DNA from: Chiridota heheva
Taxonomy: Eukaryota > Echinodermata > Holothuroidea > Apodida > Chiridotidae
Length of the DNA stretch: 64,000 bases
Reading direction: 5' to 3'
NCBI GenBank assembly: GCA_020152595.1
Contig: JAIGNY010000566.1
Coordinates: 1,785,001-1,849,000 of the forward strand
The position numbers and the translations under genes were made by a program. Of this stretch, positions 22,701-37,700 are shown piece by piece. Positions within the stretch are counted from its first letter, which is position 1; each line of letters starts with the position of its first letter. The notes beneath the pieces were generated by a model, which ran no database searches, had not been told where the DNA came from, and saw only the letters and a list, made by a program, of their open reading frames with translations.

Positions 22701-25700
22701 TGGGTGCCCCATCTGTGGCCCCGCCTCCCAAGCGCATTTTCAAAAAAGTGCTGGTAGAGTAAGGGTTAATCAACCCGCGACAAATGCACCAACTGGAAAA
22801 TATAGGCAGCATGGTCCCAATGGGCAGCCCAGCGGGTCCGGGAAGAGGAACGGGTCCGACTCTGCTGCCTGGAAGACAGAGGACCCTTCAATAATCACAC
22901 CTTGATTAACCCTTACTCCACCACGCGGCGATATTATCGCCATTTGGGTGCCCCATCTTTGGCCCCGCCTCCCGAGCGCATTTGAAAAAAAGTGCTGGTA
23001 GAGTAAGGGTTAAATCAGGACTAAGACGGTGTTCCTTATTGCCTGGTTTTACTCTCTGCTCAGATGTTAAGCAGGTAATGTAAACTGGTAGTTAAAGCAT
23101 ATCACCTGTGTGGCAAAACAGCAGCAAACAGGATTCATTGACTAGAAACCGAAGACGGTTTACATGTATAACAAAGTTCCAGAGATAGCGTAGTGAGCGA
23201 AGATAACTTAGCGAAGATGATTTAGCACAAATAACTTAGCGCAGAAACGAGATACAACGGAGCTCATGCAGTTTACTTTTAAGCTTCCATTGTTTGTAAA
23301 GAGTTACGTCAGATTAATCAGAGATTCAGTTGTGACCAACAAGATTTTATTTTACAACCTACAGGTTGCTTTGTGTTTATCGCATATTGCTTTAACTAAT
23401 CGGCAACACACACATATTGGCCAATAAGCATAATGGGGTATTGACCCTTGTGACAGTCTTATAATACATATTATACATATAATATAAGCATACATTAAAT
23501 AAATGTTTATCACATATTGCTTTAACTGATCGGCAACACACATATATTGACCAATAACCATACTGGGGTATTGAACCTTGTGACAGTCTTATAATACACA
23601 TATTATACATATGATATAAGCATACATTAAATAAATGCATATAATACAAATACACATGGCATCGACAGAAGCTAAGATAGTTTTACTCATCTGGGGTCAA
23701 ATATTGCAATTTGAAATAGCTCAGAAGATAAGAAAAATAAAGAAGTGATATTCTTACGTAACCATTCTGGATCATCTGCATCTCCGACAACCACTGGTTT
23801 GGGTTTGGGTGGCTCAGGCGGTTTGTGGAATCTTGCTTTGGGCGGGTTTAGCTCTTCATGCATATCTAAATAAATAAGAAATGAGAATTTGTCTTCAACT
23901 GAGAATGCAAGTCTTTCATTGAAATTAAAAATAGTGAGATCATTAAATGTATATATCTTTTATCATTTTGATGTTGATACCATGCATGTCTGTACTGGTC
24001 CATTAACATTAGTAAATTAAACATTCTGAAATATGTGTTTTATTGAATTGGCCAGATAACATCATAATGAGCCTGATAATCATACTATAGTAACAAGATT
24101 GCTTTTTCCATTAGCAAATTAAACATTCTGAAATATGTGTTTTATTGAACTGGCCAGATAACATCATAATGAGCCTTAACATATAGTAATGATTGCCTGC
24201 AAATTAAACATGAAATATGTGTTTTACTAAACTGGTCAGATAACATCATAATGAGCCTGATAATCGTACTACAGTAACAAGATTGCTAAGAGGAATAATC
24301 TTCAGAAGCATAAAGAAAATATGGAATTTTCATCCTAACAGCTAATCCGATGTAACAGAATCAATCAGGAGAAATTTATGATAATAAGAATACTTTTGAA
24401 TGAAAAGGCCTTCTAGTATCACTTTGAAAACCCTAGCATAAATTTCGATTGTGGCCATAAGTGTTGGGACAAAGTCACACAAATAATTATAGCATTACTC
24501 CCCCCCCATAAAAAATAAAACAATTTTTAAAATAATATTAAGTGTTGGGACAAAGTCACACAAATAATTATAGCATTAAAACGAAATAATAATAATAATA
24601 ATAATAATAAGTCTAACAAAGTCCCAAATATCTAAAGCCTCCCCCTTAAAAAAATAAAAAATAATAATAAAATATATATATATATTTATATATATATATA
24701 ATGATAATAATAGTAAGTATTAGGACAAAGTCACACAAATAATTATAGCATTCCTTCCCCCCCTGACATTTCAACATTGTGCATTTTGCAAGAAGGCAGG
24801 GAAAATATGACTTTCAACATTAATCAAGTGGAGAGTGTTTGGTGGATTGGTGGGGTTTAACAGCGAGGGTCAAGTTGTGCCAGAATGTGGATTTGTCCCA
24901 ACAAATTTTGGCTACGATTATAGACTATAGGGGCTAAGTATGCATAAAGCTGTTACAACTTGAAACTCATGATTCTTAAAGGATTAGTTCAGTGCTCAAG
25001 AATTAGTTCATTAGTGAAGCGACTTCATCTTGCTCATCAAAAGTTGAACTTGCTTGACCAATGAACTAATCCTTTAAGACTCGTGACTTACACCTAGCAT
25101 GCTGCACATAATTCACTGCCATGTTTGTTGGCACAAAAGAGGTTTTGTTGTTCTTTTTCCTCCTGCTTTCTGCAAGATGCTTCTGTTTTGCATCTTCTGT
25201 GGCCTCAATATTCTTTATCTTAGCACTGGAAGAACAGAATGAGATAGAATAAAACAAGCTGCATGGCTCAGATATGGGAGGTAAATCAAACTAAAATAGC
25301 TGATTCTCCAATTATGAACATGAAGAAGGTAGCAAGCTAATATAAGCAGCATATAAAAGCAAGAGTTAATGGTTTATAGAGAGATAATCAGAAATTTCAT
25401 ATTTATTCGAAACAACTTAAAATTCTGAAGAGAGTAAGCAATCTTTAAAGAAGTACCTGTAGTTCACACATTATGGCGGATCATTTGTTTGATGCAAAAG
25501 TTGTGATGTGCGAAAGAGGAAATGGTTCAAAATATTGAATGTAATACTTAAAATGTATGTCCTAAACTGAAGTCACTGATAATCGCCAGACTGTTTTCTC
25601 CTGCTAAATCTTGATTGGGTGTATAATGGAGATTCCCAACCTCTTGGTCCATATTCAACTTCACCCATTCAAAGATAGTTAACATTGACATGTTAACAGA

Positions 25701-28700
25701 GGAAAATTCATACAATTTTTCCTCATGATGATTAATTGTGATTATATATTCCAAAACACTGTTTCAGCAACATGTAATCAAATGGTGAAAAGCAAATAAA
25801 AATGAAATAAAAATTCATGAAAATGAAATGCTATGTTCAGAAGAAGGATGTATCAGGTTAATAAAAAAAGCTAACTCCATCCAAGCCATTATAGGCTCAA
25901 ATGGTTGTTGCTTATCACCAGTTTCCATGACGCCAGCAGATGAGAGTACACAGCTCCCCCTGGACGGGATGCCAGTCCATTGCAAATTAACTCCCCAGCA
26001 GTGCTGGTACTAATTTTACAACTAAGTGGACTGAAGCAAGTAGAGTAAAGTGTCTTGCTCAAGGACACAATGCAGCATTCACGACGGGAATCGCACCTGG
26101 TACTTTTCGAATACGAGCATGACTTCTTAACTACTAAGCCACTGCGCCTCTCATAGTTCCAGAGAGGATTCAGCTAAAATAAAAAAAAACTGAGTTGCAA
26201 ACAAAATATCACTTACTCCACCCCAAGGTCAACTTCTGGTATTCCTGACAACATCTGGTTTGAAAGCATTTCTTCTGAACCCTTCTGGGATTCCGTTTTT
26301 AAATTATCTGGAAGTTCATACAACTTATCCTCTGGAGACTTGTATCTGCATTCAAGAAAGGAAAAGATCGTGACAAAATAATTTTAGGATATTAAATTCT
26401 CTTCTAAATTTTACATGAATCCCTATATTTCCATACTGAAGACTGCATACAGTTTCAAACATAATCTCTTCCATTGGAAAACACTCATATCAACTCTGAA
26501 TTTTTCATGGCTGCCTTGTCTTTACAATTCTATGAGTCCGTATAGTGATGATACAACTATTTTTAAAATGATATAATCATCCATAACTTTGTTATAACTA
26601 TAAAGTTGTTGAAAAGCATTTGCAGCAATAGATACAATATGATGTCAACCAATAGTACACAATCAAATAATGGTCAGCTTAACTTTAAATCAAAAATTAA
26701 TAACTTGCCAACATAATTAAAAGAAAAGCATTTGTTTTGGACAACATTTTTCAAGCTAAGTCTCACCCCCAATCCACATTTAGCAAAATAAGTTAATGTA
26801 TTACTCATCAATGACAAAATTTCAAAAATCAAAATTGACAGAATAACATCAAGATACATGTATCAATATCAAAAATTGTATTCATCAAATTTTTTGGAAA
26901 CTGGTGAAAAAATCTCCAAAAGTAAAAAGATTTTTGGGCAAAATTCAGAGACACTTCTGAATTTCATGCCTTCTTATTGATCACACAACTCATCAATAAA
27001 TATATATTTGTGGTTTTACGTGAGTGGGTATCATGTTGGGGTTTGTAAATTATCCACTTCACTTTCCTTGCTGATGACAGTAAATATGATATTTTGCAAA
27101 AGAAAAGGAATGACGCCAAGGTTTATTGCAACATGAGAATATTAAGTACAAGATGAGAATCCTCTTTTTTTAACATTTTCGTTTTTTTATTTTCCTGTTA
27201 AATTTCAAATTACTGTCTTGTTTTTTCTTAAACCGAGTGCCACACACGGAAACCAGAGATACCAATTATAGTATCTCTGGAATGACCTGATTCAGGATTG
27301 AATCTGCACAAATAAGCAACACACGGCCTTCAGTAAACAATACTTACGGCCATCAGTAGACAATACTTACGGCCATCAGTAGACAGTACCTACAGCCATC
27401 AGTAGACAGTACTTATGGCCATCAGTACGGCCATCAGTAGACAGACGGCCATCAGTACCTACAGCCATCACGGTCAGTAGACAGTACCTACAGCCATCAG
27501 TAGACAGTACTTATGGCCATCAGTAGACAGTACTTATGGCCATCAGTAGACAGTACTTACGGCCATCAGTAGACAGTACTTACAGCCATCAGTAGACAGT
27601 ACTTATAGCCATCAGTAGACATTGCTTACGGTCATCAGTAGACAACACTTATGGCCAACAGTAGACATTGCTTACGGCTATCGGTAGACAATACTTACAG
27701 CCAACAGTAAACAATACTTACAGCCATCAGTAGACACTGCTTACAGCCATCAGTAGACAATACTTATGGCCAACAGTAGACAATACTTATGGCCATCAGT
27801 AAACAATGCTTACAGCCATCAGTAGACAATACTTACAGCCATCAGTAAACAATACTTACAGCCATCAGTAGACAATACTTACAGCCATCAGTAGACACAA
27901 CTTACAGCCATCAGTAGACAATACTTATGGCCATCAGTCGACACAACTTACAGCCATTAGTAGACACAACTTACAGCCATCAGTAGACAATACTTATGGC
28001 CATCAGTAGACACAACTTACAGCCATCAGTAGACAATACTTATGGCCATCAGTAGACAATACTTACAGCCATCAGTAGATGATACTTACAGCCATCAGTA
28101 GACAATACTTAAGGCCATCAGTAGACAATACTTACAGCCATCAGTAGACAATACTTACAGCCATCAGTAGACAATACTTACAGCCATCAGTAGATGATAC
28201 TTACAGCCATCAGTAGACAATACTTAAGGCCATCAGTAGACAATACTTACAGCCATCAGTAAACAATACTTACAGCCATCAGTAAACAATACTTACAGCC
28301 ATCAGTAGACAATACTTACAGCCATCAGTAGACACAACTTACTTTTCATCTTTGTGTTCATCCTGCTCATCCTTCTTGTTCTTCTCCATGTTATCTTCAA
28401 TAAATTTCATCCTGTAACAACAAAAAATATTAAAAGAGAAAATACAGAGACAAAAAACTACACACCTTTATTTGATTTATGATACAGAAGTTTGAAACAA
28501 ACCAAACTGCTAAAAAGACATTAAACAAAAGCAAAAAGTGTTTAAAATATTGGCTTGTAAAGTTTTTTCACGAAGTTACCATTTTCTAATTCTAGGATGA
28601 CAAGATCCTGTTCAAAAAATTGGCATCAAAATGGGCCATGAATTGACCAATTTACAGCCTTTTGAAATTGAAGGAATTAATATGCAAATTTGTGATGCAT

Positions 28701-31700
28701 AAGCAGGTATAATGTCTATTTTTATTAATCCATTCTTTGTTTTTTAATCATGTATTACAAGTGCTTGCAGGAGAGTAGTTGATTCTGAACTTTGGGATCG
28801 CAACCAACTTTTAGATTGAGAGGACTTTCTTATCACTTTCAAGAAATGAAATTGTTAAGAAAAATTTTAAAGACTAAGAATTTTATACTCCTATTAATTA
28901 AGAAGAAAAGAAAATTTCTTTAGGTGTCTTTAAAGCCTTAAGAGACTTGTGTAGAAAGGGCTAAGTCTAAGATCCCACTGTCACATTCCTCACAACCTTT
29001 GTGTGATGTGATGTAGAGTCATAATCTTCAAACATGAGTACGATTGACTCTCTATAAGGGTGTTTCAGCTGACGTCATGAGGTGACTTTGTTTACATTGT
29101 CATTTTGTCGGGCAAGAACAATCATCTGCTGTACACCTATTTAAACTTACAAATGCTTGCATGTTGTTATATAAGATAATTTTTGTAAGATAATTATGCC
29201 GGAATCTCGCTGTGCCGTTGGTTGCACAAATAGACATGTGCCGGGGAATAAAAAGACTTTTTCTCGATTTCCATCTGATCCTGATTAATGTTTCAAGTGG
29301 GTTTCTGCTGTACCACGCAACGTCTTTTAACCTTTGCTTCACATTAGGATTTGTAGTGAGCACTTTATGCCAGGAATGTAGGCTTTGTCTGTGTATAACA
29401 AACAATCAGATGGTGTTTACGTTAAAGTTACTCATTGTATACCCGGTGAATATATAAAACGTTAGGAAAATATGAAGTAAAATCAATAAAAACAAAAACA
29501 AAAACAATAAAATTTGCTGAACTGGTAAGTATGCTGAGCAGGCAGTATGTTTGTTGTACATGTGGTGTGACTGAGCTGTGTGAAGATGCATGAAACCCAA
29601 CAACGCTTTCCCGGCAAAATGGCTTCCAGATGAGTTAGAGTCACATGATGAAATCCCTCTACAGCACTTGTAACACACATTTAAATTAAGGTGTAAGGTC
29701 CTTCATCTGTCTCAAAAACTACACTATTTCCATACATTACAGATCATTAACCCCTCAATAGCTCATTCCTTACATGTCTGCCTCTTCATCTCTCCTGTTT
29801 GTCTCTGCTGCGAATGTAGCTCCCATGTTGGCAACGTCTCGGTCAAGATCCTCAGACCTTCAACAAGAAGATAACACGTCAGTAAACATAGTCACAACAC
29901 AATACATACTCCAACGTCAGAGTAGATCATATTTTTCTACCACATTGAAATTTTTCAATATTTTACTTGATCTTATCTGAGGACATTAATATCAGTTTCA
30001 AATTTCAATACTTTTCTTCCAAATTATCAAATTGAACAGGTGATTTGTTCCTAATACTTTAAATTAAAGTTAACTTCTCACAACAAAATTCCCAAACTTA
30101 TACAAAATTTTGAAAGACTTAAACATAATAAGAACTACTTCAGACATGTCTTTGAGTCTTCTTTTATGTCCATGCCGAAAAGTTTTTCTATACAGCTTTC
30201 TGTACCCGACACCAAACTTTATATATAAAAAGTCCAGTATAATGATTTTTTTTTATATTTGGCCTCCATTCTGGTTTCTGTCATATCAAATTTTTCAAAA
30301 ATTGGATAAGTAGCTCCCTTCTCTAGCACTCAACATTTAAAAGACACAATGGTGTGATAATTACATGGTGACTTGTTGCACTATTGTGATTGTAGCAAGG
30401 AATTAACCTACCCCAGTATTTACCCTGAGATTTTCAACATGAAGCAATATCCTTCCTTAGGAGAAATGGTTCGTCAATCATTCACAGTTAATGCACATTA
30501 TGACCTCAGGCATTATGATACCCAGCTATTTTTATCACCAGTTTGAAAACAAACTTCTCCCACTAAGACACCTAACACGGATGAGTGATTTCAATCACAA
30601 AAGTGTCTTGATTATTCAGCTCTGGCTTTGTGTAATCTTACACACACAAATAGCCTTGGGCTATTTTGGCTGTGGTTTGCGTGGGAATGGGAGATAAACA
30701 TTAATTGTGTAGAAACACAATATACTGAATAGGAAGTCGAGTTGGTTGTTGTCAACCCTGATTTTTCAGGATTAACTCAGGTGTCGGGTGCAGGTAGGCT
30801 TAAAGAGAAACTTTTCGGCATAAAAGTGCAATGGTACTTGGTTAACAGTGAGTGCATCTAAACACTAACAATTATCAATTGCTATCCTTTACCTGTCTCG
30901 GTTTCTGTCCTTGATTTCTCTGAGATTTATGATCCCGCCCGTTTTTAATTTGAATGGATCATTCTGAAATACAAAAAAAAAAAACCTGAACAAAAAAACT
31001 TAGATGTGTTGGAACACACCTTGCTGATTATATGAATATACATTTTTCATATGTTGATACTGTACATTGAGAATGCAAATGAGTCAATCAAAGTTTCCAT
31101 TTCAAGCAGTTAATGATTGATTGATTGATTGATTGGTTAACGAGAGTTATCAGCATGTCAACAGCAAAGGTCAAATAGTGTCAGACTGTCAGAGAGGTTA
31201 AACCTATCAAAACTTTACAAAAGAACAATGGTGCAATGTAAGAGAAGGATAAGTGTAAGTACAGCAATTCCGAGAATTAAAAGGTAGTAGTGAAGACTTT
31301 ATCCGATGTTAATGAGAAGAGACTTCAAAATTCAAATTAATGATATAGAACTTTGAACAGATTTGATAAATCAATATTTTGGTATCTTCATATTCAACGT
31401 AAAACACAAGAAACACCACAATCTGTAACATGAAAATGTTTTTACATCCTGAATTGTTCCTCCAAGCTTCCACAAATTACATTTGCTACGTCTTCTCTTG
31501 TTTTGGTATTGATGCATGTGCTTTCTGCTAAGTATGGGTGGGGGTGGGTTCCAGGGTTGTATTTGAGGGTTGGGTGCCTGGGTGTAAGTTTTTGTGAGGT
31601 AGGGTAGGGTCCTATTTTGACTACGATTACATGCACACTTACAATTAAAAGTGGGGATGGGGGCGTAAATATCAATATTTCATTTCAGCTTCAGTAAGAT

Positions 31701-34700
31701 CACACGGAGTGCTCACCATCTTAGGCTCAGAAGAGATTTTATAAGCACTTCCACTCACATTTTTCTCTAAACATTGTATGCATTTATGCCTAAACTATAT
31801 TCATATATTTTGCTGCTTCATGTTCATTTGCTATTTATATCTATACCTGTAAATGTTGAGAAGAAACAATTAATCCAATCCAATCTAATCCAATCCAATC
31901 ATAAAAAGCCATTAAGGGATCACATTAAAAACTCAAACAAGTCACTACCATTGAAAAATGTCACACCGGAGAGTTCAATCTACACTGGGACAGGAATGTG
32001 AGTACACACTATGCATTACATCACACATTTACTTTATAATTACCTCTTAAACAATTAACTACCTCTAAAACATATTAAACAATTGTTTGCTTTATCTGTT
32101 ATTAGAAAACTTAAATCTATGAATTTTTAAAACATAAATATGCTCTGAATCATGAGTGATAGCTGATAATAATTTCTAAGATTTTGTAATGGGTATAAAA
32201 TATTGACTATACCTGAAGCAGTTCTTCTGCTTTGGACAACTTCTTCCCAAATGCTAGAGACATTGCACTGTAAGAAAATATGAGAAAATTGGATTGCAAG
32301 TGTATGTAGGGGAGAAGTTCACAAATTTAGCATCACCTTATAGTAAAACTAACTTATGAAATGTACATCTGGACAGGGGAATCCAATTAAAACTCCCTCC
32401 TCACTCAGCCTTTTGAGCAATTCAAGTTTATCTAAAACTGTACTTGCTTGTAACAGTAATTAACCTTTTTGAGTTTAACGATTGACAGCTTGTTTTAACC
32501 AAAAACGCACGAATTTGCCTAGCAACAAAATCTGCCTAACTAAATGGGGGCAAACATTCTATGCAGTACTGGTACAGTACAGGTACTGTAGCTAATGGTG
32601 CAAGATTATGTAGTCAATGCAACCTACTGTACAAAACAAATTGCTGCACACACAGACTAAGTGACGGCAAAATGGTGGAACAAAATTGCGCTTACGGGCC
32701 CGCTGCGGGCTTTGTAAATCTGATTGCTTTTATCCAGAACAGTTAGCAAACTGAATTTGGTTTGTCCCATTTGCTCAAAACTCTCAAAATCCAGAAGTGC
32801 CATAAATGAATCAAAGCTTGTGGCAGGCCTCGCAAACATCTAAATGTCAACGCATTGGTAATGCAAGATTGCGGATTAAAAGTTTGTTTGCCCCACATAG
32901 TTACCGCTTTGCTATGGTGGGCGTGGCCTATCTGGAAACCTGGAAAGGTTAATTGCATGTGAAAGGAAAAAATGTTCTACTAGAGACCTGAACAAACAGG
33001 TTGACTACCTACCTGGTGGTCATCCACTTCTGATCCATACATACCACACACTATTTGGATGGGATTGTTGGGAGGATCATTATTCGAAAACAACAAACTA
33101 ATTATTCAGCAAATGAGGACAAATGTAGTAAGGGCCCCAATTATAAAAGTATGCTATTGATGACTAAAATAAACTCTTAATCCTAAAAAAATCTTTAAAT
33201 TAGTTCCTGTAGAATTTTTCTTAAATAGATATTCAAATTTTGTTCATCATTACAATAGATCTTGAATTAATCTCCCTCTGAAACTCAAACAAGCTCTTAA
33301 TCATCCATTCTGGCACCAGTCTTGTTCCATCTGTCACTTAGCATAGTAACTGTTCTTCGATCAGCCAAAGTGGTTTCTCAATATCAAGACTAGAGGCCGT
33401 AACACACTGAATGCAACACAATTATTTAGATAATCACACAGGAAACAAATATTATAAGATGCTTTGACTTTTTGCATAAACTCGATGAACTTTGCAATTG
33501 AGGCTTTCTGATGATACTGGAAAATTTGTTAGAAGTGCTTTTTTTGTTCAAACTGTGGAGAAATTCGCTTTATTGTGGCGCGATTTTCTGTTCACGTCTT
33601 GAATTTTGCTTTAATGGGCATAGAAAGGCCCTTTCAATCAATTTTCATTTATCATCTGAATAGTCATGCGATGACGATCCTTCTCTGAAAACAAGAGGTC
33701 AAAATGTTTTTTTCCTTTATTCCATTCAATTTTGTTCAAAAAAATTCTTGCCGCATCACATTGGTGTGTAACGGCCTTTAAAGAGGCAAAATCGTCATAC
33801 GGACACAATGTTTGGAACTCCATTGAAATGGTTTGATTGGTTGCTGCACAATTCATTGGCTTTTTTTTCACAGTATATATTAAATAAAACCTCAAGCATG
33901 AAGAATGTGATATAGCCCAGTTGGTTAAGGTAATGGACTTCTGATTTTTTCAAACCAACTTCAAAACCCACTAGAACCATTTTGCTCAAATTTTGCTATT
34001 TCATTTTTTGCTCATTGTTATTTTTGTCTGGTGACTGTTATTGTAGTATTGTCTTAATAATCTTTACTTTAACTTTTTCTTTCTAACAAATACATTGAAA
34101 AAAAGTTTCCATTGATCATTATGTTATGCACTACAGTTGAATCTTCACACACACACATAATGCCAAAGTGATGTAAAAGCCGGAAGTGACGTAAAAGCCC
34201 TGCTTCCCCATATTTTGCAGAGACCAATGACGTACGAATTGAGACAAGCCTCCCTCTTTAAATGATTATAAGATCAGAACTTCTTCACAAACTTGTTTAA
34301 AATTGTGCATGCCTTATACACATAAATATACAAGTAACTTGTATAAAATTTAAAGAGATATAACAAACCTCACTCCTCGTTGTTTCTCTCTATATTTCTG
34401 TGTCTCTTTCGTTTCTTCTAAAATATTGCTGTAAAGAGATTACATAGAAACATCTTTTAAAACAGTTTGTAAAATTTTATCTCTTTTTCTATAAATATTC
34501 AAAGTGTAAAAAGTTAACCAACATAATTAAATGAAATAAGAGCAACGTGTGTACATCTCTTTGGATATGGGAGCTTTAAGAGAAACAAGAATACTAATAA
34601 AACTTACATCTCAAATTCTGGTTGATTCTTCCCAGACCCAAAATGCAGCAGACGGTTGTCAAAAATCACCATAGCAAGCGTTGAAAAAGAGAGACACCAA

Positions 34701-37700
34701 ATGGGCTGCTCTTTACTTATAGTTTAATTTAAGTTTAAACACAGAGATTGCCCCCATCACAATTATGGAGCAAACCTGCCAAGGCTGATCAGGAGAACAG
34801 ATCTGGTTTATGTTTTGAATTAACCTAGCACCTAGACTAAGTAAACATCCAGGAATTATTATGGTTTACATGTAGCTCTTATTTAAGGAATCAGTTTATT
34901 ATAGTTTAGCTCTTAGTTTAAGTACATCATAAATGGACCAGTTTATATACAACAAGGTATCAAAATCACTGCTAGCTGGTTGAATAAGACCACTACTTGC
35001 TGGTCACATAAATTGAACAAATAAACTTAGCAGGCGCTTGCTGCTTGTCACACAATCAACAATCAAGACATTGATGATTAAAATACAGTCCTAAGGCTTA
35101 GAAATTAAGTTTAAAACAGAGTTAAGCTGGCATTAAACAGGCCTAAGGTTACTGAGATCTTTTGCACTAATGTTTTATTAAAAATGTTATTTTCATGATT
35201 TTAGTGCAGTTGAAATTATAGGCGCACACTTTTGATGCACATCTCTTAATAAATTATAGCTTTTTTTTTTTAAATGTTTAGAAGAGTCAAGTTCTTGATA
35301 TCCTAAACACAGGAAAACCTCTTCATACTGTATTGCATCTTCAGCCTTTTGTTGAATATTTTATTATATTATTTTGACTATCAAATAGATGATTTTGGTG
35401 CACATTTCTAGACATTAGCACACATTTTTTAAATCTTGGTGCACATTTTCTAGACATAAGGGCACATTTGAGTTTAAAAATTATCTTCTGCGCATACTTT
35501 GTAAACTATGCAGTCTGGATAGCAGTCATACTGTACATGGTCAGATAATCAGATTGTTATCAACTTAGAGTAGGCTACTACTGGCTTAGTATAGTAACTA
35601 TACCTTCATCAACTTCATTCACAAAGTTGATTTTAGGTATAGGAAAGTGCCAATTGAAAAAAAAAACACACGTTGAAGCAAAATTCAATGGGATTTTACA
35701 TGTAATCAAAAAAAGTTGCTCTATTTCAGTATCAAAATAAACACCAATATGCATGAAAATTCATACACTCTTACTTCAAAATATTTTATACAATCTTACC
35801 TGATAATAAACACTTAATTTGCTCAAGAATATGTCAAAAAATTGTAAATAAAATAAAATTCCAACCTATTTTGTTTCGCGTAAAGTATGCTAAAAAGGAT
35901 AACATGCAGTGTCACGCACAGAATTGCATCTTTACAATGTGTACCATCAATCGCATATAGGCTTGGACCATATACCGGTACTCATGTAAGTACCTGTACC
36001 GCGAATACCAGAAGTCAAAAGGTTTGTTACTACTACCAGTACTGCCAAAAAGTACCATTGGCAACTCTTAAAATATAAATACTATTAATCCAAATCATGT
36101 GTTTTTAATACCCAAGTCATGTGAATCACATTATATTTACCTCGCAAGAGGCTTGTATTTAATCCATTTATCAAAACACCACCAACAAAAACCCTGCGTA
36201 ATTATTCCCAAAGCTGCTAACAATCTCACACACACATAATCAAACTATTACCAGTAATCCATATACTGTACATTGAAAGAAATTGGGATTCCTTACCTGC
36301 TGCTAGTGCACACCATACTTAAGCCTACACAAATTACATACTGCACAAGTCAGTCCATTATTTTGCAATCTGGCAACACCTCACAAAAAAAGTTAAAGTT
36401 CTCAATGAAACTATTTCAGTCACGCCTGTTTTTTACCATTCATGGCCCAGCTAACACACTGCTCTAACTATAAGACTGCTACATACAGTGTACATGTACA
36501 TCACAATGATCACGTAACGTTGTGTTGTACATTTCATTATTAAGGCTTTGCAACCATTCATGTGCACATGTTCAGAGCTTGCAAAATTTGCCATGTTTTT
36601 TTTATCGCAGAAATTTTAAAACATAAACTTGCGGTTCTACACAGCCCTTGCAGCCATTTTCGAGGCAATTTTGCTGTAACAAAATGAAGATGGAACTCTA
36701 TTTTTACCAATTATTATTGACTGGAGGTATTTTAAAAGAATTTTGAAAGGTATTTTATGCCATGTAAATCATTGGGTCTGGGGCATTAGTGTGTCTTAAC
36801 GAAAGTACCAGTGCTGAATTTTCTTGGTACCACCCAAGCTTAGTCACGCGGGTGCATTTTAAATGTCTGGCAGAGTACAGTGAAAAGAATCTAGGATGAG
36901 CGTGGTTTACGCTTGCATGCTTTTTACTGGTACCCTCACTCGAAAAAGACAAAAACTAAGGAAATGTTTGCGCAACACGTACAAAAGTAGAATAGCTGGC
37001 GGATCTGTCAATCTTCGATTACATGAGTACACACCTGTCAATCATACATTTGGTTAGTCTTGATTACGCGATATTTATATTGTTCAAGCATTTTGAGTCA
37101 ATTTTGTCAAAAAATCTTCTGTTTTTCTACTTTTGAGGAACAATTTCGCTTAGATACCCAGTCTACCAAGTTTTTAAACATCCTAGCTACATGTACAAGG
37201 TAGCCTAATCTTTGTAACATTTGGAGGTTATATAGGAAAGCCAGTGTCACTATGAAGAAAAAACTTTGAGATCATCGTAAACTTTGCACAAAGAAGTCAA
37301 CGGATCTTTCCCCATCTACTGCTGGCTAGTAAAGTTTAATAGGCCAGTAACAATAACAGAAAGTCTCAACAATATGGGAGCATTGGAAAAATCCTAGTAT
37401 AGCAGGAAATCGCTATATTAGGAATTAATTTCATCATTTTTAATACTTATTGGTGAAAGATTTCCTTGAAACTTTCAGGATTGATAAAGATTGAAAAATC
37501 TTAAAACATCAATTTTAGTCAACAATCTAGGAATGTTAGGGCAAAAAATAGATATTTATTTTAATCTGATAAAAATTCAAGAAAATTATGCTTATTAACT
37601 GTTAGTCATTTTCAAAAAATTTCTTACCTTTCATCACCAATTTTACTGTTCTTTATCTTCCCATTATTCCAAAATAATTTCAAATTGATACCTTTTCAAC

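Noticed and set aside
22624-22905. 93-codon ORF
   Set aside because: It runs through a 109-bp MITE and adjoining intron, with no family resemblance.
34612-34680. Possible extra TLS1 exon with a GAT|GTAAGT donor on the - strand
   Set aside because: Exons 1 and 2 already join in phase and cover the human homologue. No matching residues or good acceptor were seen. An alternative first exon cannot be excluded.
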